From CAVTGO01 sp963734275 (GTDB lineage Bacteria; Actinomycetota; UBA4738; HRBIN12), in the NCBI GenBank assembly GCA_963734275.1, contig CAVTGO010000013.1, positions 1-64,000 on the forward strand: a stretch of DNA of 64,000 nt, given 5' to 3'. The notes below the pieces were generated by a model. That model was not told the origin of the DNA. It saw only the letters and a program-made list of their open reading frames with translations, and made no database searches. Positions within the stretch are counted from its first letter, which is position 1. Each line of letters opens with the position of its first letter. Below are positions 10,101-17,994 of the stretch, piece after piece. Made by a program: the position numbers and the translations under genes.

Positions 10101-12253
10101 CCTCGGATCGACAGGGGTTCGTCGAAGAAGTCGGCCCGGAGCGTGACCACGAATCGGACGCGGCTGCCCGGCTCCAACACCGCGGCGCAGATGCTCTCGA
10201 GCAGGTGCAGACGCTCCTGCTCGTCCCGCACCATGGTGAAGACCTCCTCGAACTGGTCCAGGACGATCAGCAGGTCCGAGTCGGCATCGGGCAGGATGCG
10301 CTCGGCCGCGCGGAGCAGCCCGAGCTCGTCCCGCTCGAGGTCGTCCATGAGGGAGGGCGGCGGCTCGACGGCGACGCCAAGGAGCGCCGACCCGAGCTCC
10401 CGGATGGGATGCGGACCGGGGAGCATCTCGATCACGAACCAGCGATCGGAACCCGGCACCGCGCCCCGTCTGATCGCCGGCACCAACCCGGCCCGGACGA
10501 GCGACGACTTCCCCGACCCGGACGGTCCGACGACCGCGAGGAATCTCGAGGTTTGGTGCGTCTCCCCGAGCCTTGCGATGAGCCTCGCAGTGACGGACTC
10601 GCGCCCGAAGAAGTCGGCCGCGTCGGCCTCGAGGAAGGGGCGCAGTCCCTTGTACGGGTTGCGGATCCGGCCGATCGACTCTCGGACCTCCCGGCTGCCG
10701 TCGATCGCCGCGCGGAACGCGACGGCGAGGTCCAGCGGATCGGAGAACCGCGCCTGCGTGTCCTTCGCGGTGGCGCGAGCGATCGTGCGCTCGACGGCCG
10801 GCGGGAGCTCGGGACGCGCGGCGCGCACGGACGGCAGCGCATCGTGCATGTGGTGATCGAGGAGCGCGGTGAAGGAGGTCTCCGGGAAGGGGTGGGTGCC
10901 GGTCAGCATCTCGTACAGCACGATCCCCAGCGCATAGACATCGGATCCGGTCGAGGCCGGCTCCAGCCGGATCTGCTCGGGGGAGAGATAGGCGGGCCTG
11001 CCGCGAATCATCGTGCCCGAGCTCTTCTCCGGTGCGCCCGCGTCCAGCGCCACGCCGAAGTCGGTCAGGTAGGCATTACCCTCCTCGTCGAGCAGGACGT
11101 TGCCGGGTTTGACGTCGCGGTGCACGACGCCTTGGCGATGTGCCGCAGCCAGGGCGGCGGCGATGTGATCGAGGATCGTGGCGGCTCGGTGAGGCTCGAG
11201 CGGGCCGTTGGCCACGAGCTCCTCGAGGCTCCCGCCTCGCAGGAATCGCATCACCAGGTAGGCGGCGTCGGGCTCTCGCCAGTAGTCGTACAGCGGAACG
11301 ATGTGCGGATGCTCCAGGCGCGCGACGGTCTGGGCCTCCCGCTCGAAGCGACGGACGAAGTCGGGATGGTTCGCCAGCTCGGGGTGGACCGCCTTGATCG
11401 CGACCTCTCGGCCGATCTGCGGCTGGGTCGCGCGATACACCACGCCGAACGCACCGTCGCCGATCTGCTCGAGGATCCGGTACCCACGAAGGGGCTCGCC
11501 CTTGGGCTCCAGATCCGGGTCCTGGCGCAGGATCCGCTCGTGCAGGACCTGCAGCTCGCGGGAGGGGTCGATCCCGAGGTCCTCCGCGAGGATCGTTCGG
11601 GCGCGCTCGAACGCCGCTAGCGCCTCCGCCTGCCGGTCCAGGCGGTAGAGGGCGAGCATGAGCTCACCCCACAGGCGCTCCCGTAGCGGGTGGGCGCGGG
11701 TCAGCGTCTCGAGGTCGGCCACGACCCGGGCCTCGCGCCCGAGGTCGAGCTCGGCCTCGATCTTCTCCTCCGTCGCCTGGAGCCGGAGCTCCTCGAGCCG
11801 TGCGATCTCCCCGGACAACGAGGGCTCGCCCGAAAGATCGGCCAGGGCCGGCCCTCGCCACAGCTCGAGAGCCTCGCCGAGGGTGGTCGCGACCGCGCCC
11901 GGCTCGGAGTGGTTCGCGTGGATCTCGCGGAGCAGCGACTCGAACCGGATGGAATCCACCTCGTCCGGGTCGGCGTGCAGGAGGTAGCCGGGGGCCCGGC
12001 CTTCGATCGTGTCTCCGCCGATGGCGGACCGCAGACGCGAGACGTAGATCTGGAGCGTCGCCCTCGGGTCCTGGGGGAGCTCGTCACCCCAGACGGCGTC
12101 GATGAGGTGTTCGGCCGGGACGACCTGGTTCGCGCCCAGCACCAGGTGGGCGAGCACGGTCCGCTGCCTCGGGCCACCGAGAGGGAGCGGGCCGTCCTCC
12201 CCGGCAACCTCGAGGGGTCCGAGGACGCCGAAACGCACGGGCCGACGGTACAT
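7121..12253 (-). CDS. BTAD regulator - Ser/Thr kinase - STAND NTPase - TM - WD40 fusion protein
   Basis: About 1,710 residues from the ATG at 12253, which has AAGGGG upstream; a GTG at 12304 would add 17 residues. Order of domains: OmpR-like winged helix and BTAD (about 5-245; FGVLGPLEV, GGPRQRTVLAHLVLGANQVV); protein kinase (about 257-520) with glycine loop GDGAFGVVY, AIK Lys287, HRDVKPGN, DFG and YLSPEQ all intact; a nSTAND1-type NTPase (about 535-900) with P-loop GPSGSGKSS, Walker B LLIVLDQFEE and GALPLLQYAL; one membrane helix (about 996-1016, LVILGVAAALVATTLTVIAI); and many WD40 blades (about 1075-1690; AFSPDGTHLMTG, VKVWDV). It appears to be a membrane-tethered DNA-binding receptor. The divergent repeats at 12327-12413 are its likely operator. 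All catalytic motifs are present, so kinase and NTPase activity are both plausible. The ligand is unknown. Confidence 0.88.
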   Translation of the reverse strand: MYRRPVRFGVLGPLEVAGEDGPLPLGGPRQRTVLAHLVLGANQVVPAEHLIDAVWGDELPQDPRATLQIYVSRLRSAIGGDTIEGRAPGYLLHADPDEVDSIRFESLLREIHANHSEPGAVATTLGEALELWRGPALADLSGEPSLSGEIARLEELRLQATEEKIEAELDLGREARVVADLETLTRAHPLRERLWGELMLALYRLDRQAEALAAFERARTILAEDLGIDPSRELQVLHERILRQDPDLEPKGEPLRGYRILEQIGDGAFGVVYRATQPQIGREVAIKAVHPELANHPDFVRRFEREAQTVARLEHPHIVPLYDYWREPDAAYLVMRFLRGGSLEELVANGPLEPHRAATILDHIAAALAAAHRQGVVHRDVKPGNVLLDEEGNAYLTDFGVALDAGAPEKSSGTMIRGRPAYLSPEQIRLEPASTGSDVYALGIVLYEMLTGTHPFPETSFTALLDHHMHDALPSVRAARPELPPAVERTIARATAKDTQARFSDPLDLAVAFRAAIDGSREVRESIGRIRNPYKGLRPFLEADAADFFGRESVTARLIARLGETHQTSRFLAVVGPSGSGKSSLVRAGLVPAIRRGAVPGSDRWFVIEMLPGPHPIRELGSALLGVAVEPPPSLMDDLERDELGLLRAAERILPDADSDLLIVLDQFEEVFTMVRDEQERLHLLESICAAVLEPGSRVRFVVTLRADFFDEPLSIRGFGDLLAARTEAITPMSSEELERAIVAPADSAGLVVEPRLLAAMLAEAVDQPGALPLLQYALTELAERASAGVLSLEEYRRIGGASGALARRAQQLFEALLDDARDACRQLFLRLVTLGEGNQDTRRRIGRSELMPLVDPEAMEGVLEAFGRYRLLSFDRDPSTREPTVEIAHEALLGAWTRLRDWIDDSRDDIRTQRRLDAAAADWEFGGRDPSFLLRGARLEQAQAWAEATTLALSDEDRSYLDESLRQADAELAAEHAAKERERALERRSIRRMRSLVILGVAAALVATTLTVIAIDQRGRAKDEARIAVARELAGQAVANLEVDQELGVLLAMAAVRHTRSVDGTVLPEAEEALHRAVVAARLVTSIPGVGGEGSLDWSPAGVFVTTGTFAGEETRAGIVSLRDPGTGRIIRMLDGHDGDVTGVAFSSDGTMLASTGMDGALKVWEVASGELLTSVSGQGSAWAPSLSDDGSLVAALWGAFDGPRSHVGVLDRNAGEVRSFPGPPWANDTAFSPDDSRIVTAGGTQPGSVHVVDVVTGDIEEFEVTGRFSYTSAAWSPDGRFVAAGGFDRTVPVWDAETGKLRHELVGHTDSANWVDWSSDPSRLVTGSADGTARVWDVADDGARGVLTLSTQEGYVSGVAFSPDGTHLMTGTEASVVKVWDVGPAGDAEWGNLADADGDVTFDATGRRVIATGLDGSVTTLDIEAAQVERARIPSVRGGQGTVVSHDLSPDGASIAITSLDNGMRVLDVATGRELFGVPSADESDWSPDGASLAIASGGRVEILDRIGGATSVVQIPGSSIEGVRFAPDGNLIATVAYGADGADARVDLWDRRTGAVIWTVPDATGAQAFDATGARIFTAMGRSSAIRDVATGAVIVRLPELPADMYDSTFSPDGARVAVASADGTVRLLDTATGEQVLVLRGHEGIVTGVVFSPDGSMLASQGDDGLVRVWALDIDDLLEIARANVTRSLTDEECRLYLHLEACPAG

Positions 12254-12326
12254 CCGGCGCCCCTTCCGCGGAACCCCCCGCCTCTCCGAGCCGGGCGCGC
12301 TCACCGCGACAGGGTGCCGCTAGGGC

Positions 12327-12413
12327 CTTTCAGCACGCTTTCAGGCCGCGCGGATGAAAGCCCCGCCCGCTCGTTGAAAGCCAACGGAGAGACGTTCGAA
12401 GGCGGACTGAAAG
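12327..12413. promoter_or_regulatory. SARP-like 11-bp-pitch repeats in a divergent promoter
   Basis: CTTTCAG occurs at 12327-12333 and 12338-12344, a 7-mer with a 4-bp spacer. In the opposite orientation, TGAAAG occurs at 12355, 12375 and 12408; degenerate copies at 12386 and 12397 keep an 11-bp pitch with the last two. SARP/BTAD regulators are known to bind heptamer direct repeats on one DNA face, often about 8 bp before the -10 box. Here the copy at 12407-12413 lies 8 bp before TTAACGGT. One array points towards each divergent gene. Binding by the adjacent BTAD fusion is inferred. Confidence 0.55.
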
Positions 12414-12458
12414 GGCCGGGGTTAACGGTGCCTTCAGACATGGATGGAGGGAGATCCG

Positions 12459-13502
12459 ATGAGCGCGACCGAACCGCGTGGATCGGCTTGGAGCGTCGGG
12501 ATCGCGGCCATCATCGCGGTGGTCGTGGTGTCCGGCCCAGCGTCCGCGACCACGATCGAGCCGGTGCTGGACGATCCGACCGTCGTGGAGCATGGCGCGG
12601 CCGCATCTTCCGGCCATCTCGTCTGGACCAGCTCGGTCGTGGTCGGCTCGGAACCCGAGTTCGGGTTCGACCTCCTCGAGCCACGGAGCTACCTCATGGT
12701 GGGCCACGGTCCGGGCATCCAGATCAGCGAGAGATATAGCCCGAGCGTCTCGATCGACGGCACCACCGTGGTCTTCGAGAAAGTCTTTTTCGGCCAGAAC
12801 CACGGGTGGGACCACCACGACCTGCGGATGTACGACGTCCTCACCGGGGACGTGAGCTTGCCTCCGGACGGAGTCAACACACGCGAGTGGGAAGAGGTGC
12901 AGCCGTCGATCTCGGGGGACTGGCTGCTGTTCACGCGTCACACGCACTTCGATAAAGAGCTTCCGCGCTATCAGGTCGTGCTGTTCAACCTCACGACCGG
13001 AGAGGAGCGGGTGATCGCTGAGCACCGGATCCGCAACCTGTGGGCCGGCCAGGTGAACGGCGATTGGGCGACGTGGGAGTCATGCGACTCGGTGTTCGAG
13101 GGTGACGACGGAGGTGGTGTCTTCACGGCGGTCAACTGTCAGGTCCACCGCTATCAGATCAGCACCGGCGAGAAGGAGGGGATCTCGAACCCCGGGGTGC
13201 AGCAGTGGGGAGCCGCGGTCTCGGACGACGGCACCGTCTACCTCGTCCGCGGCGGCCGGCGAGACGAATGGCGCTGCGGCGTCAACAACAAGATCGTGCG
13301 GCTGCTCCCCGACGGCACGAGTGACGTCATCGCGTCGTTCCCCGATGGGATCGGGTCGGCCGAGCTCTTCGCCTTCGAGGAGGCTGACGGCTCGACCACC
13401 TTGTACCTCGACCGGTTCGACTGCGAGAGCCACTCGGGCGGCATCTACCGGATGGAGGTCCCGGCCGAAGAGGTATCGACCGTCGGCCGGGTCGAGTCCT
13501 GA
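12459..13502 (+). CDS. Exported beta-propeller protein (TolB-like), first gene of coupled operon
   Basis: 347 residues. The ATG at 12459 follows GGAGGGAGATCCG and is preferred over the ATG at 12444. It has a signal peptide (SVGIAAIIAVVVVSGPASA), then repeated sheet-forming units such as SPSVSIDGTTVVFE, QPSISGDWLLFTR and AAVSDDGTVYLVRGG, spaced as propeller blades. An acidic GDDGG segment and two C-terminal Cys suggest calcium binding or a disulfide. It is the first gene opposite the giant BTAD/kinase/STAND regulator and lies under the shared repeats. Its stop and the next start form TGATG, so the three genes from 12459 to 15777 are translated together. No enzymatic motif was seen. A sensor or binding role outside the cell is inferred. 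Confidence 0.7.
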   Translation: MSATEPRGSAWSVGIAAIIAVVVVSGPASATTIEPVLDDPTVVEHGAAASSGHLVWTSSVVVGSEPEFGFDLLEPRSYLMVGHGPGIQISERYSPSVSIDGTTVVFEKVFFGQNHGWDHHDLRMYDVLTGDVSLPPDGVNTREWEEVQPSISGDWLLFTRHTHFDKELPRYQVVLFNLTTGEERVIAEHRIRNLWAGQVNGDWATWESCDSVFEGDDGGGVFTAVNCQVHRYQISTGEKEGISNPGVQQWGAAVSDDGTVYLVRGGRRDEWRCGVNNKIVRLLPDGTSDVIASFPDGIGSAELFAFEEADGSTTLYLDRFDCESHSGGIYRMEVPAEEVSTVGRVES

Positions 13503-15112
13503 TGACCAGACTTCGCCATCTCGTGCTCGCCCCGGCCTTCCCTCTCCTGCTCGCCGCGTGTTCGGCCGGCCCTGATGCGCCCGACGGTCCGATCCCGGAC
13601 GTCGCCGCCTCGGCGCCTGCGGCGAGGGAGGGGAAGGCAGGAGCGAGCGGACGGGGGCTCGTGGGGTCGAGGCTCAGGGTGACCGACTGGGGATGCGCCA
13701 TCGGTCCGTCTGACACCTCCGCCGGGGGGGAGCGCCTGCGATTCATCGTCGAGGAGCCCGTCGTCCATCAGACCGTGTTCGACATCGTCGCGATCGGTCG
13801 CCCCCACACCTTCGAGGACCTCGAGACCTACCTGCGCAGGACGGGCACGGTACGGACGAGCGGTAGGGACTCCCCATACTCGTTCCGCCCCGGCTGGGTC
13901 GGGACCGACAGGGTGGACATCCGGCTTCCCGGTTACGTCGACAGCTCGCTGGCGGGGCGTGCGGACGACGCGTGGCATGGGGGGAGGGGGCCGCAGCTGG
14001 CCTCGTCGCACCTCGTCCTCAACCGAGGTTCGACTGGTTCCTGGTCCGGGCCGCCTGGCGGAGCCGCGCCCGGAACGTACGCGGTCATCTGCTACCAGTG
14101 GGCGGACGAGCGATGGATCACGGGCGTGGCCGGGCCTATCGAGGTGACGGGGATCGTCGAGACCTACCGACTCGACGAGCGGGCAGGTACCTACTTCGTC
14201 GATGTCGGGACCGGCGAGGTGAACCCCCTACCGCCGAGCATCACGGACCTCGCGACCGGGTGGGACCGAGTGGGGTATCAGGGCACACCGGACGGCTCGT
14301 CGCTGTTATTCGTCGGCGAGGACGACCGCCACCGGACGCAGGTGTTCCTCGCGGCCATCGACGGGAGCGAGGTCCGGCAGCTGACCGACGAACCCGAGGG
14401 GGCCGAGGCGGCGAACCTGTCCCCGGACGGGCGGATGATCGTTTACGTCGCCCTGAGCGGCACCTCCCGCCAGGACCTGCCCGCGGATCTGGTGGTGATG
14501 GATGTCGCCACCGGCGAGAAGACGATCATCCTTCACGCTGACGGATACCCTGCGGACGGGAACGAGCTCCGCTTCGGGCGAAACGAGATCCAGTACCCGC
14601 GCTTCAGCCCGGACGGGCGCACGATCTTGTTCACACGAGGCATCGGCGGATACGAGCTCTGGACGATCCCCGTCGCGGGTGGCCAGATCACGCGGATCTT
14701 GGCGGGAGGGTACGACGGGTTCTTCTCGCCCGACGGGACCACGATCGCGTTCCACCGCGATCGCGAGGTCACGTTCCCGCACGGCGGCACGAGCGCGCCG
14801 CAGGTCTGGCTTGCGGACGCCGACGGGACGGACGCCCGCCCGTTCGCCGGCGTCAACAGCGGGGGCCCGCGGTGGTCTCCGGGTGGGACCTGGTTCGCCT
14901 TCTCGAAAGGGGGCCGCCCGAGCGACCCGTTGTTCCTGGAGGGCGAACCTGTGGGACTCACTGGTCCGGGAACCGAGGACGGCGAGGGAGGTCTGGTCGT
15001 CCTCGAGCTGGCGACCGGCCGGATCACGAAGATCTTCGACCCCACGCCGATCGGATGGCTCGACGACCACACGCTCATCGTCGAGATCATCGCGCCGAGG
15101 CTCTTGAGATGA
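13502..15112 (+). CDS. Lipoprotein with N-terminal novel module and C-terminal TolB-like propeller
   Basis: 536 residues. The signal peptide ends in LLLAAC, so Cys20 should be lipidated. Residues about 55-220 form a module shared with the next gene: VFDIVAIGRPHTFEDLETYL, a Trp/Ser-rich stretch with TGSWSGPPGGAAPGTYAVIC, then GVAGPIEV. Residues about 225-530 are propeller repeats (LSPDGRMIVYVAL, FSPDGRTILFTRG, FFSPDGTTIAFHRD, RWSPGGTWFAFSKG). Start by TGATG overlap, end by ATGA overlap with the third gene. Together with the 15109 product it probably builds or senses something at the outer face of the membrane. The module itself is not one I recognise. Confidence 0.7.
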   Translation: MTRLRHLVLAPAFPLLLAACSAGPDAPDGPIPDVAASAPAAREGKAGASGRGLVGSRLRVTDWGCAIGPSDTSAGGERLRFIVEEPVVHQTVFDIVAIGRPHTFEDLETYLRRTGTVRTSGRDSPYSFRPGWVGTDRVDIRLPGYVDSSLAGRADDAWHGGRGPQLASSHLVLNRGSTGSWSGPPGGAAPGTYAVICYQWADERWITGVAGPIEVTGIVETYRLDERAGTYFVDVGTGEVNPLPPSITDLATGWDRVGYQGTPDGSSLLFVGEDDRHRTQVFLAAIDGSEVRQLTDEPEGAEAANLSPDGRMIVYVALSGTSRQDLPADLVVMDVATGEKTIILHADGYPADGNELRFGRNEIQYPRFSPDGRTILFTRGIGGYELWTIPVAGGQITRILAGGYDGFFSPDGTTIAFHRDREVTFPHGGTSAPQVWLADADGTDARPFAGVNSGGPRWSPGGTWFAFSKGGRPSDPLFLEGEPVGLTGPGTEDGEGGLVVLELATGRITKIFDPTPIGWLDDHTLIVEIIAPRLLR

Positions 15113-15777
15113 GCGGCGGGAGCTCGGGTCCCACGCCCCATCGCCGGCGCGTCCTCGCCGTGTTCGTCGGCCTCCTGGCCGCTGCGTGCACGGTCGCCCC
15201 CGAGGCCTCCGAAGGTCGGTCCGTCGTCGCCGGATCGACGGCACCGGCTCTCGGGATGGTCGAGCCCGAAGCGCGCGAGCGGGGATCGGTAGCGGCGGTG
15301 CTCACGTTGGGCGACTCGACGTGCACCCTCGAGATGTCCGACCGCCCGGTCAACGGCCGACGCATCCGTCTCCACGTGCCCGAGCCCGCACCCAAGCAGA
15401 CGATCGTCGACGTCGTCCGGATCGGCGATCGCCGGAGCTTCGACGACCCGGCGTCCTCGCTCCGGAGCGCCCGGTGGGTGCCGAGGGCCACGCGGGGCGG
15501 GTTCGAGGGTTGGTCCTCCTCGTATGCGGAGCGGCTCCCCTCGTACGTGGACACATCGCTCCAGGGCCGTTCCGATATCGGCTTCGCCCACGGGGGGATG
15601 GGGCCGGGGAGGGGCACGACCGCGCTCACCCTGAGCACGGGATGGACGGGCACGTGGTCGGGAGCGAACGGCGGGGCGGCCGCAGGGACGTACGCGGTAA
15701 TCTGCTTCCGGCGGGAGGAGACGGAGTGGCGCGTCCTGGGCGTCGCCGGTCCCGTCGAAGTCCCCGCAGAGCGGTAG
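15109..15777 (+). CDS. Lipoprotein consisting of the novel module only, paralogue of upstream gene
   Basis: 222 residues, lipobox GLLAAAC with Cys27. From about residue 60 it aligns with the N-terminal module of the preceding lipoprotein: TIVDVVRIGDRRSFDDPASS against VFDIVAIGRPHTFEDLETYL, RLPSYVDTSLQGRSD against RLPGYVDSSLAGRAD, and TGTWSGANGGAAAGTYAVIC against TGSWSGPPGGAAPGTYAVIC, ending GVAGPVEV. It therefore arose by duplication with loss (or lack) of the propeller. The ATG overlaps the previous stop as ATGA. One Cys pair (C in DSTCTLEM and in YAVIC) is conserved between the paralogues and could form a disulfide. Function unknown. Confidence 0.7.
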   Translation: MSGGSSGPTPHRRRVLAVFVGLLAAACTVAPEASEGRSVVAGSTAPALGMVEPEARERGSVAAVLTLGDSTCTLEMSDRPVNGRRIRLHVPEPAPKQTIVDVVRIGDRRSFDDPASSLRSARWVPRATRGGFEGWSSSYAERLPSYVDTSLQGRSDIGFAHGGMGPGRGTTALTLSTGWTGTWSGANGGAAAGTYAVICFRREETEWRVLGVAGPVEVPAER

Positions 15778-15789
15778 GTCAGACCCGCC

Positions 15790-17244
15790 TCAGACGAAGT
15801 GGCTCTCCTCGGGGTCGGTCCCCTCGGGCCAGCCCGGGTAGTCGAAGCCGGGGAAATCCGTCGCGGTGCCGTAGCACGAGTCGCTGACCGGCAGCGGCTG
15901 TGCGTCGGTTCTCGGGTTGCGACCGAACGCGAAGACGTGCTCGAAGTTGTGGGTGCGCTCGATCCGCTCGGTGAGGTACGGCAGGCCCCAGTTGTCCTCG
16001 ACGAACTTCAGCGGTGAGCTGAACTCGCCCTCGGCGTCGTCCACGTAGCCCCTGCGCGCGTAGGGGCTGATCACGAGCATCGGGACCCGGAACCCGAACC
16101 CGATGTCGTCCACCTCCGGGGGGGGCACGTGGTCGTAGAACCCGCCCCACTCGTCCCACGTGAGGAAGATCGCGGTGTGCTCCCATCCGGGGCTCTCCAT
16201 CACCGCGTTCACGAGCTCGGTGAGCCAGTTCTCCGCGTAGCACGTGCTCTGCGGTGGATGGTCCGACCACTCGAACCGCGGTGTGATCCACGCGACCGAG
16301 GGCAGCCGGTCGGCGCGGATGTCCTGGACGAGCCGGTCCACCGACCGGATCCGCTCGGGCCGCCACAGGTCGGTGTGGTAGACGCCCTCGATGCCGTTCA
16401 GCGCGTTCCAGAAGTACCCGGACTGATACGGGCCGGCCGAGTAGTACGCCCACGAGACACCGGCGCCCTCGAGCTGCTCGGGCACGGTGGGGAAGCGGAA
16501 GCACGTGTCGTGTTTCGTCAGGTTGCCGAGCTCGTCCTTGACGAACACGAAGACGTTCTCGCCGACGGCGTCGCACCCCCAGCTCTTGAAGCGCCTTCCG
16601 CCCTCCTCGATCTTGATCTCGATGTTCTCGGGGTTGTCGAGCGTGCCACCCGACTGACCCGCCACGAAGAAGAAGTGGTTCGGGTACGACGGGCCGCCCA
16701 CCGAGGCGAAGAAATTGTCGCAGAGCACGTAATCGCGCGCCCATGCGTAGTAGTTGGGGACCGCGGACTCCTCGAACGCGGTGTACGCCCACGGGTCGCC
16801 GAACATCCCGACGCCGAAGCCGTCGTACGCGCCGCCGTTCACGTCGTTCAGGTGCGCGGCGCGATCGTGCGGGATGTCGCCCGGCAGCCAGTGCGGGCAG
16901 GGCTCGAGCGGCACCTCCCGCCCGAACTTCACGCCGGTCGTGGCGCCGTCCGCGCCTGGGAAGCGGCCGTACAGGTTGTCGAAGCTCCGGTTCTCCATCA
17001 TCACGTACAGGACGCGCTTGATCGGGAAGCGCGTGTCCGTCGCCACGACCGATGCCGACGCACCCGTCGGCGTCGGAGGGGTCTTGCGGCCCCCTCCGGT
17101 GCAGGCGTAGAGCGTCGCCCCCGCCATCGCGAGGGCCGAGTTCGTCAGGAAGCGCCGACGTGGGAAGGGCGTGTCGAGGCCGCGCTCGTGCGCGAGTCGC
17201 TCGTAGCGCTGCTCGGGGAGGTGGTAGCGGGGTGTGCCGGGCAC
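15790..17244 (-). CDS. Tat-exported lipoprotein phosphoesterase (phospholipase C / acid phosphatase family)
   Basis: About 484 residues from a GTG at 17244; the open frame extends to a TTG at 17262. GTG is preferred because TAGGTT (17258-17253) lies 8 nt before it, a leaderless arrangement. The N-terminus has a twin-arginine motif in PRRRFLTNSALAMAGA and a lipobox ending TLYAC (Cys48). The PF04185 family signature follows: YVMMENRSFDNLYGRFPGA, PNHFFFVAG, WDEWGGFYDHVPPP and MLVISPYARRGYV. Members cleave phosphate esters or phospholipid head groups and depend on divalent metal. It ends 12 bp from the convergent lipoprotein gene. Substrate is not predictable from sequence alone. Confidence 0.88.
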   Translation of the reverse strand: MPGTPRYHLPEQRYERLAHERGLDTPFPRRRFLTNSALAMAGATLYACTGGGRKTPPTPTGASASVVATDTRFPIKRVLYVMMENRSFDNLYGRFPGADGATTGVKFGREVPLEPCPHWLPGDIPHDRAAHLNDVNGGAYDGFGVGMFGDPWAYTAFEESAVPNYYAWARDYVLCDNFFASVGGPSYPNHFFFVAGQSGGTLDNPENIEIKIEEGGRRFKSWGCDAVGENVFVFVKDELGNLTKHDTCFRFPTVPEQLEGAGVSWAYYSAGPYQSGYFWNALNGIEGVYHTDLWRPERIRSVDRLVQDIRADRLPSVAWITPRFEWSDHPPQSTCYAENWLTELVNAVMESPGWEHTAIFLTWDEWGGFYDHVPPPEVDDIGFGFRVPMLVISPYARRGYVDDAEGEFSSPLKFVEDNWGLPYLTERIERTHNFEHVFAFGRNPRTDAQPLPVSDSCYGTATDFPGFDYPGWPEGTDPEESHFV

Positions 17245-17252
17245 GGTCCAAG

Positions 17253-17258
17253 AACCTA
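17253..17258 (-). promoter_or_regulatory. -10 box TAGGTT, leaderless start at GTG 17244
   Basis: Reading on the minus strand, TAGGTT is followed by 8 nt and then GTG. This is the same geometry as other leaderless starts in the window. Confidence 0.4.
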
Positions 17259-17342
17259 TCAAGGGATCGGTTGAACGATGAGACCGCCGGGTCGAATGTG
17301 AGCGCGTGCTAGGTTCGGGTCCTCGTCGATCGAAGGGGATGC

Positions 17343-17966
17343 ATGGAGACGGCGTTCGAACGGCGACGCGTGGACGCGATCGTCGCCGTCGGCGGCCTCG
17401 GGCTCGCCGCCGGGTGCGGCGTCGTCGCCCGCGACGGGACGGTGAAGGGTGCCGAGCTCGCCGTGTTCCGCGCGATCAACGGGCTCCCCGACGTCCTGTC
17501 GCCGGCGATGCGCGGGGCGCAGCTGCTCGGGGTCGTCGCGGTGGGGCCGGTCGCGGCCGCCGCCGCCGCCGCGTTGCGCCGATGGCGCCTCGCGGCCGCG
17601 TGCCTGCTGATCACGGCCGGCAAGCTCGCCGCGGAGCGGGTGATCTGGCAGATCGTGGAGCGATCGCGACCGGGTACGAGCGTTCCCGACGCGATCGTGC
17701 GCGGCGACACGCCGACGCACGGCGCCTCGTTCGTCTCGGGCCACGTGATGCTGCTCACCGGGCTCGCCTGGGCGGTCGATCCCTACCTGCGAGGCCGATG
17801 GCGTCTGGTCCCGCCGGCCGTCGTCGGCCTCGTGGCGTTCGCGCGGATCTACCTCGGAGCGCACGCGCCGCTGGACGTGGTCGGAGGCGTCGGTGTCGGC
17901 CTCGCGGTCGGCGGCATCGCGAACCTGATCGTGGCCGTCCCGCGCCGACCGGTCCGCCGTTCCTGA
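17343..17966 (+). CDS. PAP2 family membrane phosphatase
   Basis: 207 residues with about six hydrophobic segments. The three PAP2/chloroperoxidase motifs are visible: the Lys/Arg-Pro motif in VIWQIVERSRPG (Arg109-Pro110), SGH at 132-134, and RIYLGAHAPLDVVGG (Arg168, His174, Asp178). The family removes phosphate from lipid phosphates such as phosphatidic acid, undecaprenyl diphosphate or phosphatidylglycerol phosphate. The start at 17343 has CGAAGGGGAT upstream, and a candidate -10 TAGGTT lies at 17310-17315. It is adjacent to a phosphoesterase transcribed the other way, so a shared role in phospholipid turnover is possible but not shown. Confidence 0.88.
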   Translation: METAFERRRVDAIVAVGGLGLAAGCGVVARDGTVKGAELAVFRAINGLPDVLSPAMRGAQLLGVVAVGPVAAAAAAALRRWRLAAACLLITAGKLAAERVIWQIVERSRPGTSVPDAIVRGDTPTHGASFVSGHVMLLTGLAWAVDPYLRGRWRLVPPAVVGLVAFARIYLGAHAPLDVVGGVGVGLAVGGIANLIVAVPRRPVRRS

Positions 17967-17994
17967 ATCCCGACGGGTATCCTGCGGTTCCCGC

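Noticed and set aside
14306..15244. Long open frames antisense to the lipoprotein operon and similar antisense frames elsewhere
   Set aside because: High-GC DNA gives long antisense frames; these are Arg/Pro/Ala-rich, lack ribosome sites and have no domain pattern, while the sense frames have signal peptides and motifs.
7121..15777. Calling the STAND/WD40 locus an established anti-phage system
   Set aside because: STAND ATPases can act in defence, but the BTAD domain, kinase and lipoprotein partners point to gene regulation. Nothing nearby (nuclease, TIR, restriction gene) supports defence.
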